Source: Coprococcus sp. (GTDB lineage Bacteria > Bacillota > Clostridia > Lachnospirales > Lachnospiraceae). Taken from it: DNA of 64,000 bases. The notes below the pieces were generated by a model. That model saw only the letters and a list, made by a program, of their open reading frames with translations. It did not search any database and had not been told where the DNA came from. The position numbers and the translations under genes were made by a program. The DNA lies in the NCBI GenBank assembly GCA_016296785.1, contig JAEDHX010000003.1:1-64000 (forward strand), in the 5' to 3' direction. Below, one piece after another: positions 7,582 to 16,317 of the stretch; within the stretch, counting starts at the first letter, position 1; each line of letters begins with the position of its first letter.

Positions 7582-10074
7582 TTGAAGTTTAGTAAATTAA
7601 AGAGTTACTCAGATTTTTTGGGAATAATTGAATATCCTGCCATTTTGTTTTGTGAAGATGGAGAGGTCCTTGGAATAAACAATCCTGCACTTAAGATACT
7701 GGGAAACAAGGTTGACAGTATTTCCATGGTGCCTGATAAGTTTATGCAAAGTGACGACTTTTGGCCTACTCTTGAGAAGAAGAAATCAATTACCTGGCAT
7801 AGATTAGGTATTGTTGTTAATTCTAGTGATAAGTATGTAACAAGCGGTTTTGTAAATCAGTTTGAATATGAAGGCAGAAAGGCATATATGGTCCTTTTTG
7901 AGCTTCGTTCAGATGTTTCTATTGGAAGCGTGAGCCTTGAGAGAATCATCAATCATGTTGGATTAATTGCTTTGTATTTATTTAGACCGGAAGGAGTTTG
8001 GCAGACAAGATACGTTTCAAAGAATATTTCTGACTATGGCTATAATGAGGAGGAATTCTATAAGGGTAATGTCAGACTTTCAGATATCCTTGTAAAGGGC
8101 GATTATGATGTGCTTGTTGGTCAGCTTTATAAGGCTGAGAATTCAAGTAATGACGACTTTGAGATGGATGTCAGATTTATTGCAAATGACAAATCAATTA
8201 GAAAGGCTAATTTAAAGTGCCATCTTGTTAGGACTGCTGATGGAACAGTTGATGGTATTGAGTTCCTATTTATTAGGGCAGGTGCTCCCGCTTATGAAGA
8301 AGAGCAGAATAATTATATATTATCTGCCATGAATAAGATTAAGAGCTTTGTGCTTGTTCAAAGCTTTGAATATGGCAGAGCAGAATTAAAATATATTACA
8401 CCTAATGCAAAAAGTATGGGTATTAATACTGTCGCAGTCAATAATGGTAATAAATTGCTTTCAGATTATATACATCCAAAGGATAGGGCACGCGTAATAG
8501 ATAATACACAATCTGCCATAAAGACCGGCAAATCTGATTTTGAAGATGAATTCAGAATAGTAAATGACAGTGGGAATGTTTTATGGGTTAAGAGACAAAG
8601 CAGTGTTACCCGGGCAGATAACAAATCATATACTATTGAAGAGTTTATTTCTGATATTACTGATAAGAAGAAGCTTGAAACAAGTGTTGCAAGCGCAAAG
8701 AAGGAATTTGAGGATAAGCTTTCATATATTATGAATAGTATTGATGAGAAGGAGTCTGATAAGGAGAAAGCCAATATAGATATTGACAAATGGAATGAAA
8801 TTGTCAAGTCTTATTCGGCACTTAGCGGTTTGTATTCAACTGTTATTTCCATTGATGGCATTCAGCTTACCAGACCTGCAGGTCCTGATGAGCATATAGG
8901 AATATTCTATGATTTGTTCGAGAAACCACAGTACAGGAACATATTTATGGAGCTAAACGAGGTCATCATGAAGAATAATGTTCCGGTTATGATGGAGATG
9001 AATGATGATAAAGAAGGCAGTATGATATGTGGTGCTCCTATTATGATTGGTGATGCTCATGTTGCAACATGGATTGCTTGTGCATACGATAAGGAGGATG
9101 TAGCTAATATGGAGAAAACATATAAGCTGCAATGGAAGCTATGCTCAATTTTCTCTGAGTATGCATATAATTCAAGAGTATTATCAAGAGAAGCCATTCG
9201 TTCAAAATCTATGGAGATTATTTTGGAATCTAAGGTTCAGCGCCAGAAGATACTTACAGAAGCACTTAATACCATGGATGACGACAGTAATGCTACAATT
9301 AATTCTGTTATGGCCGAGACAGGTGAGTATCTTGGCGTTGATGTAATGGTTATTTACTCTAAGGATAAGGAAGGCGAATACAGATGCAGCTATCTTTGGT
9401 CAAAAGGCCAGAATATGTCTGCAGAGGAATATATTGGCGAATGGCAGAAGGGCAAATCTCTTCTTAACAACAAGCGTACGCCTGGCGTAGAGTATGTCCT
9501 TATTGATGATGACCATAAGGATGCAATATTTGCTGAAGAAATGTGTAAGGCAGGAGTTAAGAGCTTTGTTGCATTTTATATTGAGATCAATAATCTTGTT
9601 AGTGGCATAATGGTTATGGCTAACACTGTTGAACAGAAGAAATGGACTAAGGATGAGCTTGATTTTGCTAATGATATAAGAAATGTTATTCAGGGAAGAC
9701 TTGCCCGTATTGAAGGCGATAGTAATATCAGTCAGGTTAACAGACTTTTAATTGATACATACAATTATCTTAAAGTGGGAATATTTATTAGAGATGCAGA
9801 ATCGGGAGAGGTATTATTTTCCAATCAGCCTCTTAATGATATGCTTGGCTATGATTTCACCGGAAAGGATAGCAGAATTTTAATAGAAGACCTTCGAGAC
9901 AAATTTAGAGGCGTAGGAGTAATTCAGAAGCCATTCCTAACTGAAAGAAAGGAAGTAAGCTGGAGAAGCTATATTAAGCAGCTTGACAGGATAATGGATT
10001 TGTCAGAGATTAGTATGAAATGGCTTGACGGAAGGAACGCTTCTTTAGTAATATTAAGAGACGTACAAGAATAG
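7582..10074 (+). CDS. Multi-PAS/GAF sensor protein without output domain
   Basis: An 830-aa soluble protein. It reads as an N-terminal PAS-like segment (residues ~10-110), two further PAS folds (~125-250 and ~265-375; LWVKRQ and ITDKKK mark a PAC end), a short coiled coil (~375-415), GAF-like domains (~420-700) and a last PAS-like unit (~715-825). No histidine kinase, GGDEF, EAL, HTH or phosphatase motif is visible, and it stops shortly after the last PAS. The TTG start at 7582 is preferred: AAGAAGGGA lies 8 bp upstream, whereas the in-frame ATG at 7537 is buried in a terminator stem. mreB follows 14 bp later, so the two are probably co-transcribed. Confidence 0.7.
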   Translation: MKFSKLKSYSDFLGIIEYPAILFCEDGEVLGINNPALKILGNKVDSISMVPDKFMQSDDFWPTLEKKKSITWHRLGIVVNSSDKYVTSGFVNQFEYEGRKAYMVLFELRSDVSIGSVSLERIINHVGLIALYLFRPEGVWQTRYVSKNISDYGYNEEEFYKGNVRLSDILVKGDYDVLVGQLYKAENSSNDDFEMDVRFIANDKSIRKANLKCHLVRTADGTVDGIEFLFIRAGAPAYEEEQNNYILSAMNKIKSFVLVQSFEYGRAELKYITPNAKSMGINTVAVNNGNKLLSDYIHPKDRARVIDNTQSAIKTGKSDFEDEFRIVNDSGNVLWVKRQSSVTRADNKSYTIEEFISDITDKKKLETSVASAKKEFEDKLSYIMNSIDEKESDKEKANIDIDKWNEIVKSYSALSGLYSTVISIDGIQLTRPAGPDEHIGIFYDLFEKPQYRNIFMELNEVIMKNNVPVMMEMNDDKEGSMICGAPIMIGDAHVATWIACAYDKEDVANMEKTYKLQWKLCSIFSEYAYNSRVLSREAIRSKSMEIILESKVQRQKILTEALNTMDDDSNATINSVMAETGEYLGVDVMVIYSKDKEGEYRCSYLWSKGQNMSAEEYIGEWQKGKSLLNNKRTPGVEYVLIDDDHKDAIFAEEMCKAGVKSFVAFYIEINNLVSGIMVMANTVEQKKWTKDELDFANDIRNVIQGRLARIEGDSNISQVNRLLIDTYNYLKVGIFIRDAESGEVLFSNQPLNDMLGYDFTGKDSRILIEDLRDKFRGVGVIQKPFLTERKEVSWRSYIKQLDRIMDLSEISMKWLDGRNASLVILRDVQE

Positions 10075-10088
10075 AAAGGGGACTAATA

Positions 10089-11081
10089 ATGGCAAGTGCA
10101 GATATTGGAATAGATCTTGGTACAGCCAGCATATTGGTATATGTTAAGGGCAAGGGCGTTGTTCTTAAGGAGCCGTCTGTTGTCGCTTATGATAGAGATA
10201 CAAATAAAATAGTAGCTATAGGTGAGGAAGCAAGACTTATGCTTGGCAGAACTCCGGGTAATATTGTTGCTGTAAGACCTCTAAGACAGGGCGTTATTTC
10301 TGATTACACCGTAACAGAGAAAATGCTTAAGTATTTTATCCAGAAGGCAGTTGGAAGAAGCTATTTTGGAAGAAGACCTCGTATTAGTGTATGTGTTCCA
10401 TCACAGGTTACAGAGGTTGAGAAGAAGGCTGTTGAGGATGCAACATATACAGCCGGTGCAAGAGAGGTTTCTATTATTGAGGAGCCTGTTGCAGCTGCTA
10501 TTGGAGCAGGAATTGATATATACAGACCTTGTGGCAATATGATTGTTGATATTGGTGGTGGTACTGCTGATATTGCTGTTATTTCGCTTGGTGGACCTGT
10601 TGTAAGTGCTTCAATCAAGGTTGCAGGTGATGATTTTGATGAAGCAATAGTAAGATTTATGCGTAAGAAGCATAATCTTCTTATTGGAGAAAGAACAGCA
10701 GAAGAGATAAAGATTAAGATAGGAACATGCTATAGAAGACCTGAGAATATTACACTTGATATTAGAGGAAGAAATCTTGTTACAGGACTTCCTAAGACAG
10801 TTACGGTTACTTCAGATGAAACCGAAGAGGCACTACGTGAGCCTGCTTCACAGATATGCGAGGCAGTTCATTCGGTTCTTGAGAGAACTCCGCCTGAGCT
10901 TGCAGCAGATATTGCAGACAGAGGAATTGTGCTTACCGGAGGTGGTGCACTTCTTCATGGTCTTGAGGAGCTTCTTGAAGAGAAGACCGGAATAACAACA
11001 ATGACAGCTGAGGATCCTCTTAGAGCAGTAGCTATCGGAACTGGCAAATATATCGAATTGTTAAGCTCGAAGAAAGACTAG
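10089..11081 (+). CDS. mreB: Rod-shape actin MreB/Mbl family
   Basis: Forms membrane-associated filaments that steer lateral wall synthesis. The 330-aa protein has the actin-fold phosphate loops of MreB: GIDLGTASILVY at the N-terminus, DIGGGTADIAV near 155 and the adenosine motif LTGGGALLHG near 280. The length is normal. AAAGGGG sits upstream of the ATG. It is not next to mreC/mreD here but lies between a PAS/GAF protein and recD2, 13 bp apart from the latter, so it is probably an additional Mbl/MreBH-type paralogue; which one is not decidable from this window. Confidence 0.92.
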   Translation: MASADIGIDLGTASILVYVKGKGVVLKEPSVVAYDRDTNKIVAIGEEARLMLGRTPGNIVAVRPLRQGVISDYTVTEKMLKYFIQKAVGRSYFGRRPRISVCVPSQVTEVEKKAVEDATYTAGAREVSIIEEPVAAAIGAGIDIYRPCGNMIVDIGGGTADIAVISLGGPVVSASIKVAGDDFDEAIVRFMRKKHNLLIGERTAEEIKIKIGTCYRRPENITLDIRGRNLVTGLPKTVTVTSDETEEALREPASQICEAVHSVLERTPPELAADIADRGIVLTGGGALLHGLEELLEEKTGITTMTAEDPLRAVAIGTGKYIELLSSKKD

Positions 11082-11094
11082 GAGATATCATTAA

Positions 11095-13407
11095 GTGGTT
11101 AAAGAAGGTTATGTAGAAAAAGTTATATATAAAAATGAAGCTAATGGATATGCCGTTTTCACCGTTTCAGGTGAAGACGGCGAAGATATTTTCGTGGGTA
11201 CACTTCATGGTATAAATGAAGGTATATATATTAGTGCTGAGGGTGAATATGTTAATCATCCTCAATATGATCTACAATTCAAATTTTCCTCATATGAGAT
11301 TAAGCTCCCGGAGGATTTAGTTAGCATAGAGCGATATCTTAGCTCGGGAGTTATTAAGGGTGTAGGTGAAGCCCTTGCAAAGCGTATAGTTAAAAGATTC
11401 AAGATGGATTCCCTAAGAATAATTGAAGAAGAGCCTGAAAGACTTGCAGAGATTAAAGGAATATCTGAGCGAAAAGCTCGCGAGATAGCAACGTCCTATA
11501 ACGAGAAAAAGGACATGCAGGATGCTATTATATTTCTTACCGGATATGGTATATCGGTTAATCTTGCTGTGAAGATTTATAATAAGTATGGCGATAAAAT
11601 GTATGATATTGTGCGAACAAATCCCTACAAAATTGCAGAAGATATTACAGGGGTCGGATTTAAAACTGCTGATGAGATAGCTGAGAAGATGGGGGTTAGT
11701 CCGGATTCTAATTTCAGGGTAAGGGCTGCTGTTTTATATACGCTTCTTAATGCAAACAGACTTGGCCATATGTATTTGCCGAAGGATATGTTGATTAGTA
11801 AAACATATTCTATATTGATGGATGATACTCAGGAATATGATGAGAGTCTGATTGAATCAATTGCAAATAGAATTGTTGATCTGTCAATTGAAAAGAAGCT
11901 TATTATTAAAGAGCTCTGTGTTGATAGTGAGGAGTCGGGAGATGGTAAGGACGCAATATCCTCTAATGGTAGTTCTACTATATTTGCAGTATATTCTACT
12001 GAAGATTATTATACGGAGCTAAATTCAGCAAGCATACTTAATGAAATTGATGTCAGATGTATGCCAATTATGGTAGATACTGAAAAGCTTCTCTCTGATA
12101 TCATGAAGGAAGAGGATATTACCTTTGATGAAAGTCAGATTAAGGCAATTGTAAATTCTGTAAATCACGGGGTTTCTGTTATTACGGGCGGACCCGGTAC
12201 GGGAAAAACAACAACAATAAATGCTTTAATTAGGATATTTGAAAGTGCTAGAATGGAGATTATGCTTGCTGCACCAACAGGACGCGCGGCAAAGAGAATT
12301 ACTGAAGCTACCGGATATACAGCACAGACCATACATAGAATGCTTGAGCTGTCAGGGGGTGATCCTGAGGATGAAGACAGAAGCTATAGCTTTGCGAGAA
12401 ATTCATCAAATCCTCTCGAGACAGATGTTATTATTATAGATGAAATGTCGATGGTAGATAGTTCAATTTTTTATAATCTGCTTAAGGCGGTTATGCCGGG
12501 AACAAGACTTGTACTCGTTGGCGATTCTAATCAGCTTCCATCGGTTGGTCCCGGAAATGTCCTTAAGGATATAATTAATTCGGGGGCTTTCTCGGTTACT
12601 ACCCTTATGAATATATTCAGACAGGGAAAAGACAGTGATATTATTATTAATGCTCATAGGATAAATGCGGGAGAGAAGCTAGAAATAAAGAATACAAGCA
12701 AGGATTTCTTCTATATTCCAAGGAATAATCAGGCAGATATTATTGAGGAATTAAAGCTTCTTATTACCAATAATCTGCCAAAGTTTTTTGGTTTAGAGCC
12801 AATAAATATTCAGGTTCTTACGCCAATGAGGAAGTATGAATTAGGAGTTGAGAATCTAAATCAGAGACTTCAGGATATTCTTAATCCTCGCAGAAATAAT
12901 CTTCCGGAGAGAGAAAGAGGAGATGTTGTATTTCGTCAGGGCGATAAGGTAATGCAGATTAAAAATAATTACAAGATGGAATGGAAGATTATGGATAGAA
13001 GCTCACGCTTTGTTATTGAAGAGGGCATAGGTGTCTTTAATGGCGATGTCGGATTTGTTAAGAAGGTGGATGATTATGAAGAAAGGCTCATCGTTGAGTT
13101 TGATGATGGAAGGCTGGTTGATTATCCGTATAGCCAGTTAGATGAGCTTGAGCATGCATTTGCAATTACAATCCATAAATCGCAGGGCAGCGAGTATCCG
13201 GTGGTAATTATTCCATTGTTGTCAGGACCACCAAAGCTTCTGAACAGAAATCTTTTATATACTGCGGTGACACGTGCCAAAAGAGGAGTTGTAATTGTTG
13301 GAAATATTGGACTTGTTCAGGCAATGATAGATAATACCTCAGAACAAAAGCGTTATACTACATTTGCACTTAGATTAAAAGAGATAAAGGAAGCAGGTAT
13401 ATATTGA
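11095..13407 (+). CDS. recD2: RecD2-type 5'-3' DNA helicase
   Basis: ATP-driven helicase for DNA repair that works without RecBC. The 770-aa protein has the RecD2 N-terminal extension with helix-hairpin-helix repeats (VGEALAKRIV, ISERKAREIA, VGFKTADEIA), Walker A GGPGTGKTTT near 365, Walker B IIDEMSMVD, and C-terminal UvrD-like motif VTRAKRGVVIVG with the ITIHKSQGSEYP motif. The start is GTG at 11095 with AGGAG upstream. Its stop overlaps the comFC start by 3 bases, so the two are translationally coupled. Confidence 0.95.
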   Translation: MVKEGYVEKVIYKNEANGYAVFTVSGEDGEDIFVGTLHGINEGIYISAEGEYVNHPQYDLQFKFSSYEIKLPEDLVSIERYLSSGVIKGVGEALAKRIVKRFKMDSLRIIEEEPERLAEIKGISERKAREIATSYNEKKDMQDAIIFLTGYGISVNLAVKIYNKYGDKMYDIVRTNPYKIAEDITGVGFKTADEIAEKMGVSPDSNFRVRAAVLYTLLNANRLGHMYLPKDMLISKTYSILMDDTQEYDESLIESIANRIVDLSIEKKLIIKELCVDSEESGDGKDAISSNGSSTIFAVYSTEDYYTELNSASILNEIDVRCMPIMVDTEKLLSDIMKEEDITFDESQIKAIVNSVNHGVSVITGGPGTGKTTTINALIRIFESARMEIMLAAPTGRAAKRITEATGYTAQTIHRMLELSGGDPEDEDRSYSFARNSSNPLETDVIIIDEMSMVDSSIFYNLLKAVMPGTRLVLVGDSNQLPSVGPGNVLKDIINSGAFSVTTLMNIFRQGKDSDIIINAHRINAGEKLEIKNTSKDFFYIPRNNQADIIEELKLLITNNLPKFFGLEPINIQVLTPMRKYELGVENLNQRLQDILNPRRNNLPERERGDVVFRQGDKVMQIKNNYKMEWKIMDRSSRFVIEEGIGVFNGDVGFVKKVDDYEERLIVEFDDGRLVDYPYSQLDELEHAFAITIHKSQGSEYPVVIIPLLSGPPKLLNRNLLYTAVTRAKRGVVIVGNIGLVQAMIDNTSEQKRYTTFALRLKEIKEAGIY

Positions 13408-14114
13408 TAAGAGAAATATTTGTTGACTTATTATATCCTAGAAGGTGCCCTGTATGTGACGAGGTCATAGCACAGGGCACAGGTCTTATATGTAAGAAGC
13501 ATGAATCGCTTCCTTACATAAAGTCGCCTAATTGCTATAAGTGTGGCAAGGAAATTGATGATGAAAATCAGGAGTTCTGTAAGGATTGCCGTAATACGAA
13601 GCATCATTTTGAAAGGGGATTCCCCATCTTTAATTATGTCGAACCGATAAAGTCGAGTGTGTTATCCATTAAGTATAAAAATAAACGCGAATATAGTGAT
13701 TATTATTCAGCGGAAATGGCAAAGAAGCTTAAGCAATATATGAATCATATGCAGCTTGATGCAATTATTCCCGTTCCCTTATATAAGGGAAAAAGAAGGG
13801 AGAGAGGCTATAATCAGGCGGAGCTTATTGCTGATAGACTGTCAAAGCATATTGGTGTTCCTGTAAAAAGTGATATTCTTGTAAGAGATAGGGATACGAC
13901 ACCTCAAAAGGAGCTTGATAATCTTGAAAGAGCTAATAATATTAAGAATGCAATAAGAGTAAATAGTATCCCTGAGGGAGTGAGAAATGTGCTTATTGTA
14001 GATGATATATATACAACAGGAGCAACTATAGATGCCTGCGGAGAGAAGCTATATCTTGCTGGTGTACAGAACGTATATTTTTCAACAATATGCATAGGAA
14101 AAGGGCATGTATAA
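13404..14114 (+). CDS. comFC: ComF family phosphoribosyltransferase-like protein
   Basis: A 236-aa ComFC/GntX-type protein associated with DNA uptake and recombination in Firmicutes. The N-terminus has four zinc-binding pairs (CPVC, CYKC, CKDC), and the C-terminal half is a type I PRTase fold with the PRPP loop VLIVDDIYTTGAT near 195. The start is TTG at 13404, overlapping the recD2 stop (TTGA), with AAGGA about 11 bp upstream. Pairing with recD2 supports a DNA-processing role. The biochemical reaction of ComFC is not settled. Confidence 0.9.
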   Translation: MIREIFVDLLYPRRCPVCDEVIAQGTGLICKKHESLPYIKSPNCYKCGKEIDDENQEFCKDCRNTKHHFERGFPIFNYVEPIKSSVLSIKYKNKREYSDYYSAEMAKKLKQYMNHMQLDAIIPVPLYKGKRRERGYNQAELIADRLSKHIGVPVKSDILVRDRDTTPQKELDNLERANNIKNAIRVNSIPEGVRNVLIVDDIYTTGATIDACGEKLYLAGVQNVYFSTICIGKGHV

Positions 14115-14122
14115 TGCCCTTT
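14100..14122 (+). terminator. Hairpin at the comFC end
   Basis: AAAGGGCAT pairs with ATGCCCTTT across a 5-base loop, overlapping the comFC stop codon. The T-tract after it is short. Confidence 0.5.
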
Positions 14123-14125
14123 ATT

Positions 14126-14250
14126 CTATGTGTGTGTTATTTTCTATGTGTGTGCTATTTTATATTTGTGTGCTGTTTATTATCTGCGTGTTATTTTATA
14201 TTTGTGTGCTGTTTATTATCTGCGTGTTATTTTTTATTTATGTGCTGTCT
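14126..14250. repeat. Degenerate 18-bp / 36-bp tandem repeat
   Basis: About seven imperfect copies of an 18-bp unit (TATTTGTGTGCTGTTTAT type), with the central pair of units repeated exactly at a 36-bp period from about 14161. It lies between convergent genes. On the plus strand it can be read as repeats of a CVLF-containing hexapeptide, but no ribosome binding site supports translation. Confidence 0.75.
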
Positions 14251-14262
14251 TGGGCTTATAGA

Positions 14263-15753
14263 TTATTCGTCTGTTTGAGTCAGGTCGCATATTGTAAGTG
14301 TTTCTAGCGCTTCAACATCTATATTGTCGCTTCCCATAGATACTATTCTTGTTGCCTGCCTTGAAATGGCCTTTTCCATAAAGTTTCGGACTTCCCTTGC
14401 ATTTGCAAAGTCCTTATCATGATTCTCGGCTCTATCCTTCCAATAATTAGCAGCATATTCGGCAGCCTCCTTATCAAGCTTATAATCCTGCTTTGAGCAC
14501 ATGCTCTCAAAGATTGCCATCAATTCCTCGCCATTATAATCCTCAAAATTAATAAACTTATTAAATCTGGAGCGAAGTCCCGGATTGGAGCTTAAGAATT
14601 CTTCCATTAAATCAGGGTAGCCTGCAACAATTACAATCAGGTCATCGCGGTGGTCCTCCATGGCCTTAAGCAGAGTATCAACAGCTTCCTGGCCAAAATC
14701 GTTATCGCCCTTTCCTGCAGTTAAGGTGTATGCTTCATCAATAAACAGGATACCGCCAAGTGCAGATTCGATAACCTCCTGTGTCTTAATTGCCGTCTGA
14801 CCAATGTAACCAACAACAAGACCGCCTCTGTCAACCTCAACAAGCTGACCTGAATTAAGTATTCCAAGACCCTTGTATATAGCGGCCAGAAGTCTTGCTA
14901 CAGTTGTCTTTCCTGTACCGGGATTGCCTGAAAAAACAAGATGAAGAGAAACTGAAGGCTGCTTCATTCCATTTTTCTCACGCAGCTTCTTAATCTTAAG
15001 AAGGTTCACAAGATTTGTAATATCCTTCTTAACACTTTCAAGACCTGTCATGGAATTGAGCTCTTCAAGAAGACTGTCAACATCCTTTTCAGGAATATCT
15101 GCTAAAACCTCAGGTTTGTTAGCCGGTTTGACATTTGCAGATTTATTATTAGTCTTCTTGTCAGCAGGCTTATTTATATCAAACTTAATATTCTTTACTG
15201 CGTCCAAATCCTTTGGGAGTGCATTGTATTTGTCAAGAAGAGGGCTAGGGTCATTTGCATACAAATTAAATGACTTTAAATATTTATCCATCATCATGCA
15301 GTAGCTTGTAAGACGGCCTATTTCCTCGCCGCTTGAATGATTATTACATGCTATGTATTCAAGACCGAGTAACTTAAACGTACGAACATAATCTCTTGAA
15401 CGGTGAATAGACTTTGGATTTCCTTTTAATCTTCCCAGATCACCCTGAACAAAATATGTTAATGAACGAGGAGGAGTCTCCGCAAAAGATTTGTTTCCTG
15501 TTCTCTCATACTTGAAGCATTTAAATTTATCCGTAGAAAACTGCTGGTTCAAATACTCACGAATAAACTGTATCTCAAGCGCAAGTTCGCTACTGTCATT
15601 GCTCGCAAGATACGCTAAAAACTGCAACAAATCAAACCGAAGCATCTCTCTTGTCTTAATTCCCGTACTCTGGCGGGCGCCATACCCATCATTATCTAGT
15701 GAATCAGCATATATATAACAATTATCAAGTTCAGCCTTTAACGAATAGTTCAT
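14263..15753 (-). CDS. AAA+ ATPase of SpoVK/CbxX type
   Basis: A 496-aa protein. Residues ~1-190 are a helical domain with no clear match; ~190-230 is a Lys/Asn-rich linker; ~235-490 is a single AAA+ module with Walker A GNPGTGKTTVARL, pore-loop GGLVVGYIGQTA, Walker B GGILFIDEAYTL and the arginine-finger segment LRSRFNKFI. Relatives include SpoVK of spore formers and CbxX/CfxQ (rubisco activase). The role here is unknown, with remodelling of a partner the default expectation. The ATG at 15753 has GGGAGGG upstream. The promoter is at 15799-15827. Confidence 0.85.
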   Translation of the reverse strand: MNYSLKAELDNCYIYADSLDNDGYGARQSTGIKTREMLRFDLLQFLAYLASNDSSELALEIQFIREYLNQQFSTDKFKCFKYERTGNKSFAETPPRSLTYFVQGDLGRLKGNPKSIHRSRDYVRTFKLLGLEYIACNNHSSGEEIGRLTSYCMMMDKYLKSFNLYANDPSPLLDKYNALPKDLDAVKNIKFDINKPADKKTNNKSANVKPANKPEVLADIPEKDVDSLLEELNSMTGLESVKKDITNLVNLLKIKKLREKNGMKQPSVSLHLVFSGNPGTGKTTVARLLAAIYKGLGILNSGQLVEVDRGGLVVGYIGQTAIKTQEVIESALGGILFIDEAYTLTAGKGDNDFGQEAVDTLLKAMEDHRDDLIVIVAGYPDLMEEFLSSNPGLRSRFNKFINFEDYNGEELMAIFESMCSKQDYKLDKEAAEYAANYWKDRAENHDKDFANAREVRNFMEKAISRQATRIVSMGSDNIDVEALETLTICDLTQTDE

Positions 15754-15798
15754 ATCAGTTATACCCTCCCATTCCATGGTGTTTCCCACACCACCATA

Positions 15799-15827
15799 AT
15801 TTTATAATCCTAACGGGTAGATGTCAA
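15799..15827 (-). promoter_or_regulatory. Promoter of the SpoVK-like gene
   Basis: Read on the minus strand: TTGACA (plus 15822-15827), 17-bp spacer, TAAAAT (plus 15799-15804). The -35 hexamer directly abuts the first base of the foldback element at 15828. Confidence 0.7.
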
Positions 15828-16253
15828 TACTCGCCATGGGGACAGGTCCCGTGGCAAAGAATCTATCAACCGCAGCCTGCCATCTTGTTTTTAGACCATA
15901 TTCATGCAGGCTCTTGTCTTTGTAGGGCTATATATACGGCATTTCGTACGCCCGTCAAAAGATTTGGGAATATCTATTATCATGTTGCTTGAAATGTCTA
16001 TTATCACTCTGCGTTATAAACTCGTGACAATTGGCATGGCCAATCGTCACTCAAACAAATAACGCAGAGTGAACCATATTCAAGCAACATGATAATGATA
16101 TTGCACAAATCTTTCGAATGCCCCCCGAAGTGCCGTATATATAGCCCTATAAGGCAAGAGCCTGCATGAATATGGAAATCACACTATGATGGCAGGCTGC
16201 GGTTGATAGAATGCTCGTCAAATTTGCCACGGGACCTGTCCCCATGGCGAGTA
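15828..16253. repeat. 426-bp foldback element (long imperfect palindrome)
   Basis: The first 31 bases are an exact inverted copy of the last 31 (TACTCGCCATGG...GTGGCAAA). The inverted similarity continues nearly to the centre at about 16037 (ATTGGC-ATG-GCCAAT), with a few short indels. Shared arm blocks include CTATCAACCGCAGCCTGCCAT, TATTCATGCAGGCTCTTG, AGGGCTATATATACGGCA, TATCATGTTGCTTGAA and CACTCTGCGTTAT. The ends carry the same GGGACAGGTCCC core as the repeats at 1-145. No credible gene is inside, no target duplication is obvious, and it lies exactly between two divergent promoters. A non-autonomous mobile repeat (MITE- or REP-like) is the likely origin. Confidence 0.9.
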
Positions 16254-16261
16254 AGTTTGGG

Positions 16262-16290
16262 TTGGAATATTTGAAGGAATATGATACAAT
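16262..16290 (+). promoter_or_regulatory. Promoter of the hisA-like / cellulase operon
   Basis: TTGGAA at 16262-16267 and TACAAT at 16285-16290 with a 17-bp spacer, starting 9 bp beyond the right end of the foldback element. Confidence 0.6.
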
Positions 16291-16317
16291 GGGAAAAGGT
16301 TTATTTGGAGGTTGGGT

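Noticed and set aside
14090..14307. Small plus-strand frames encoding CVLF-rich hydrophobic peptides
   Set aside because: They are read-through of an 18-bp tandem repeat, overlap the end of a convergent gene and lack an RBS.
15699..15992. 97-codon plus-strand frame running into the foldback element
   Set aside because: It overlaps the start of the SpoVK-like gene on the other strand and the repeat arm; no RBS and no protein-like composition.
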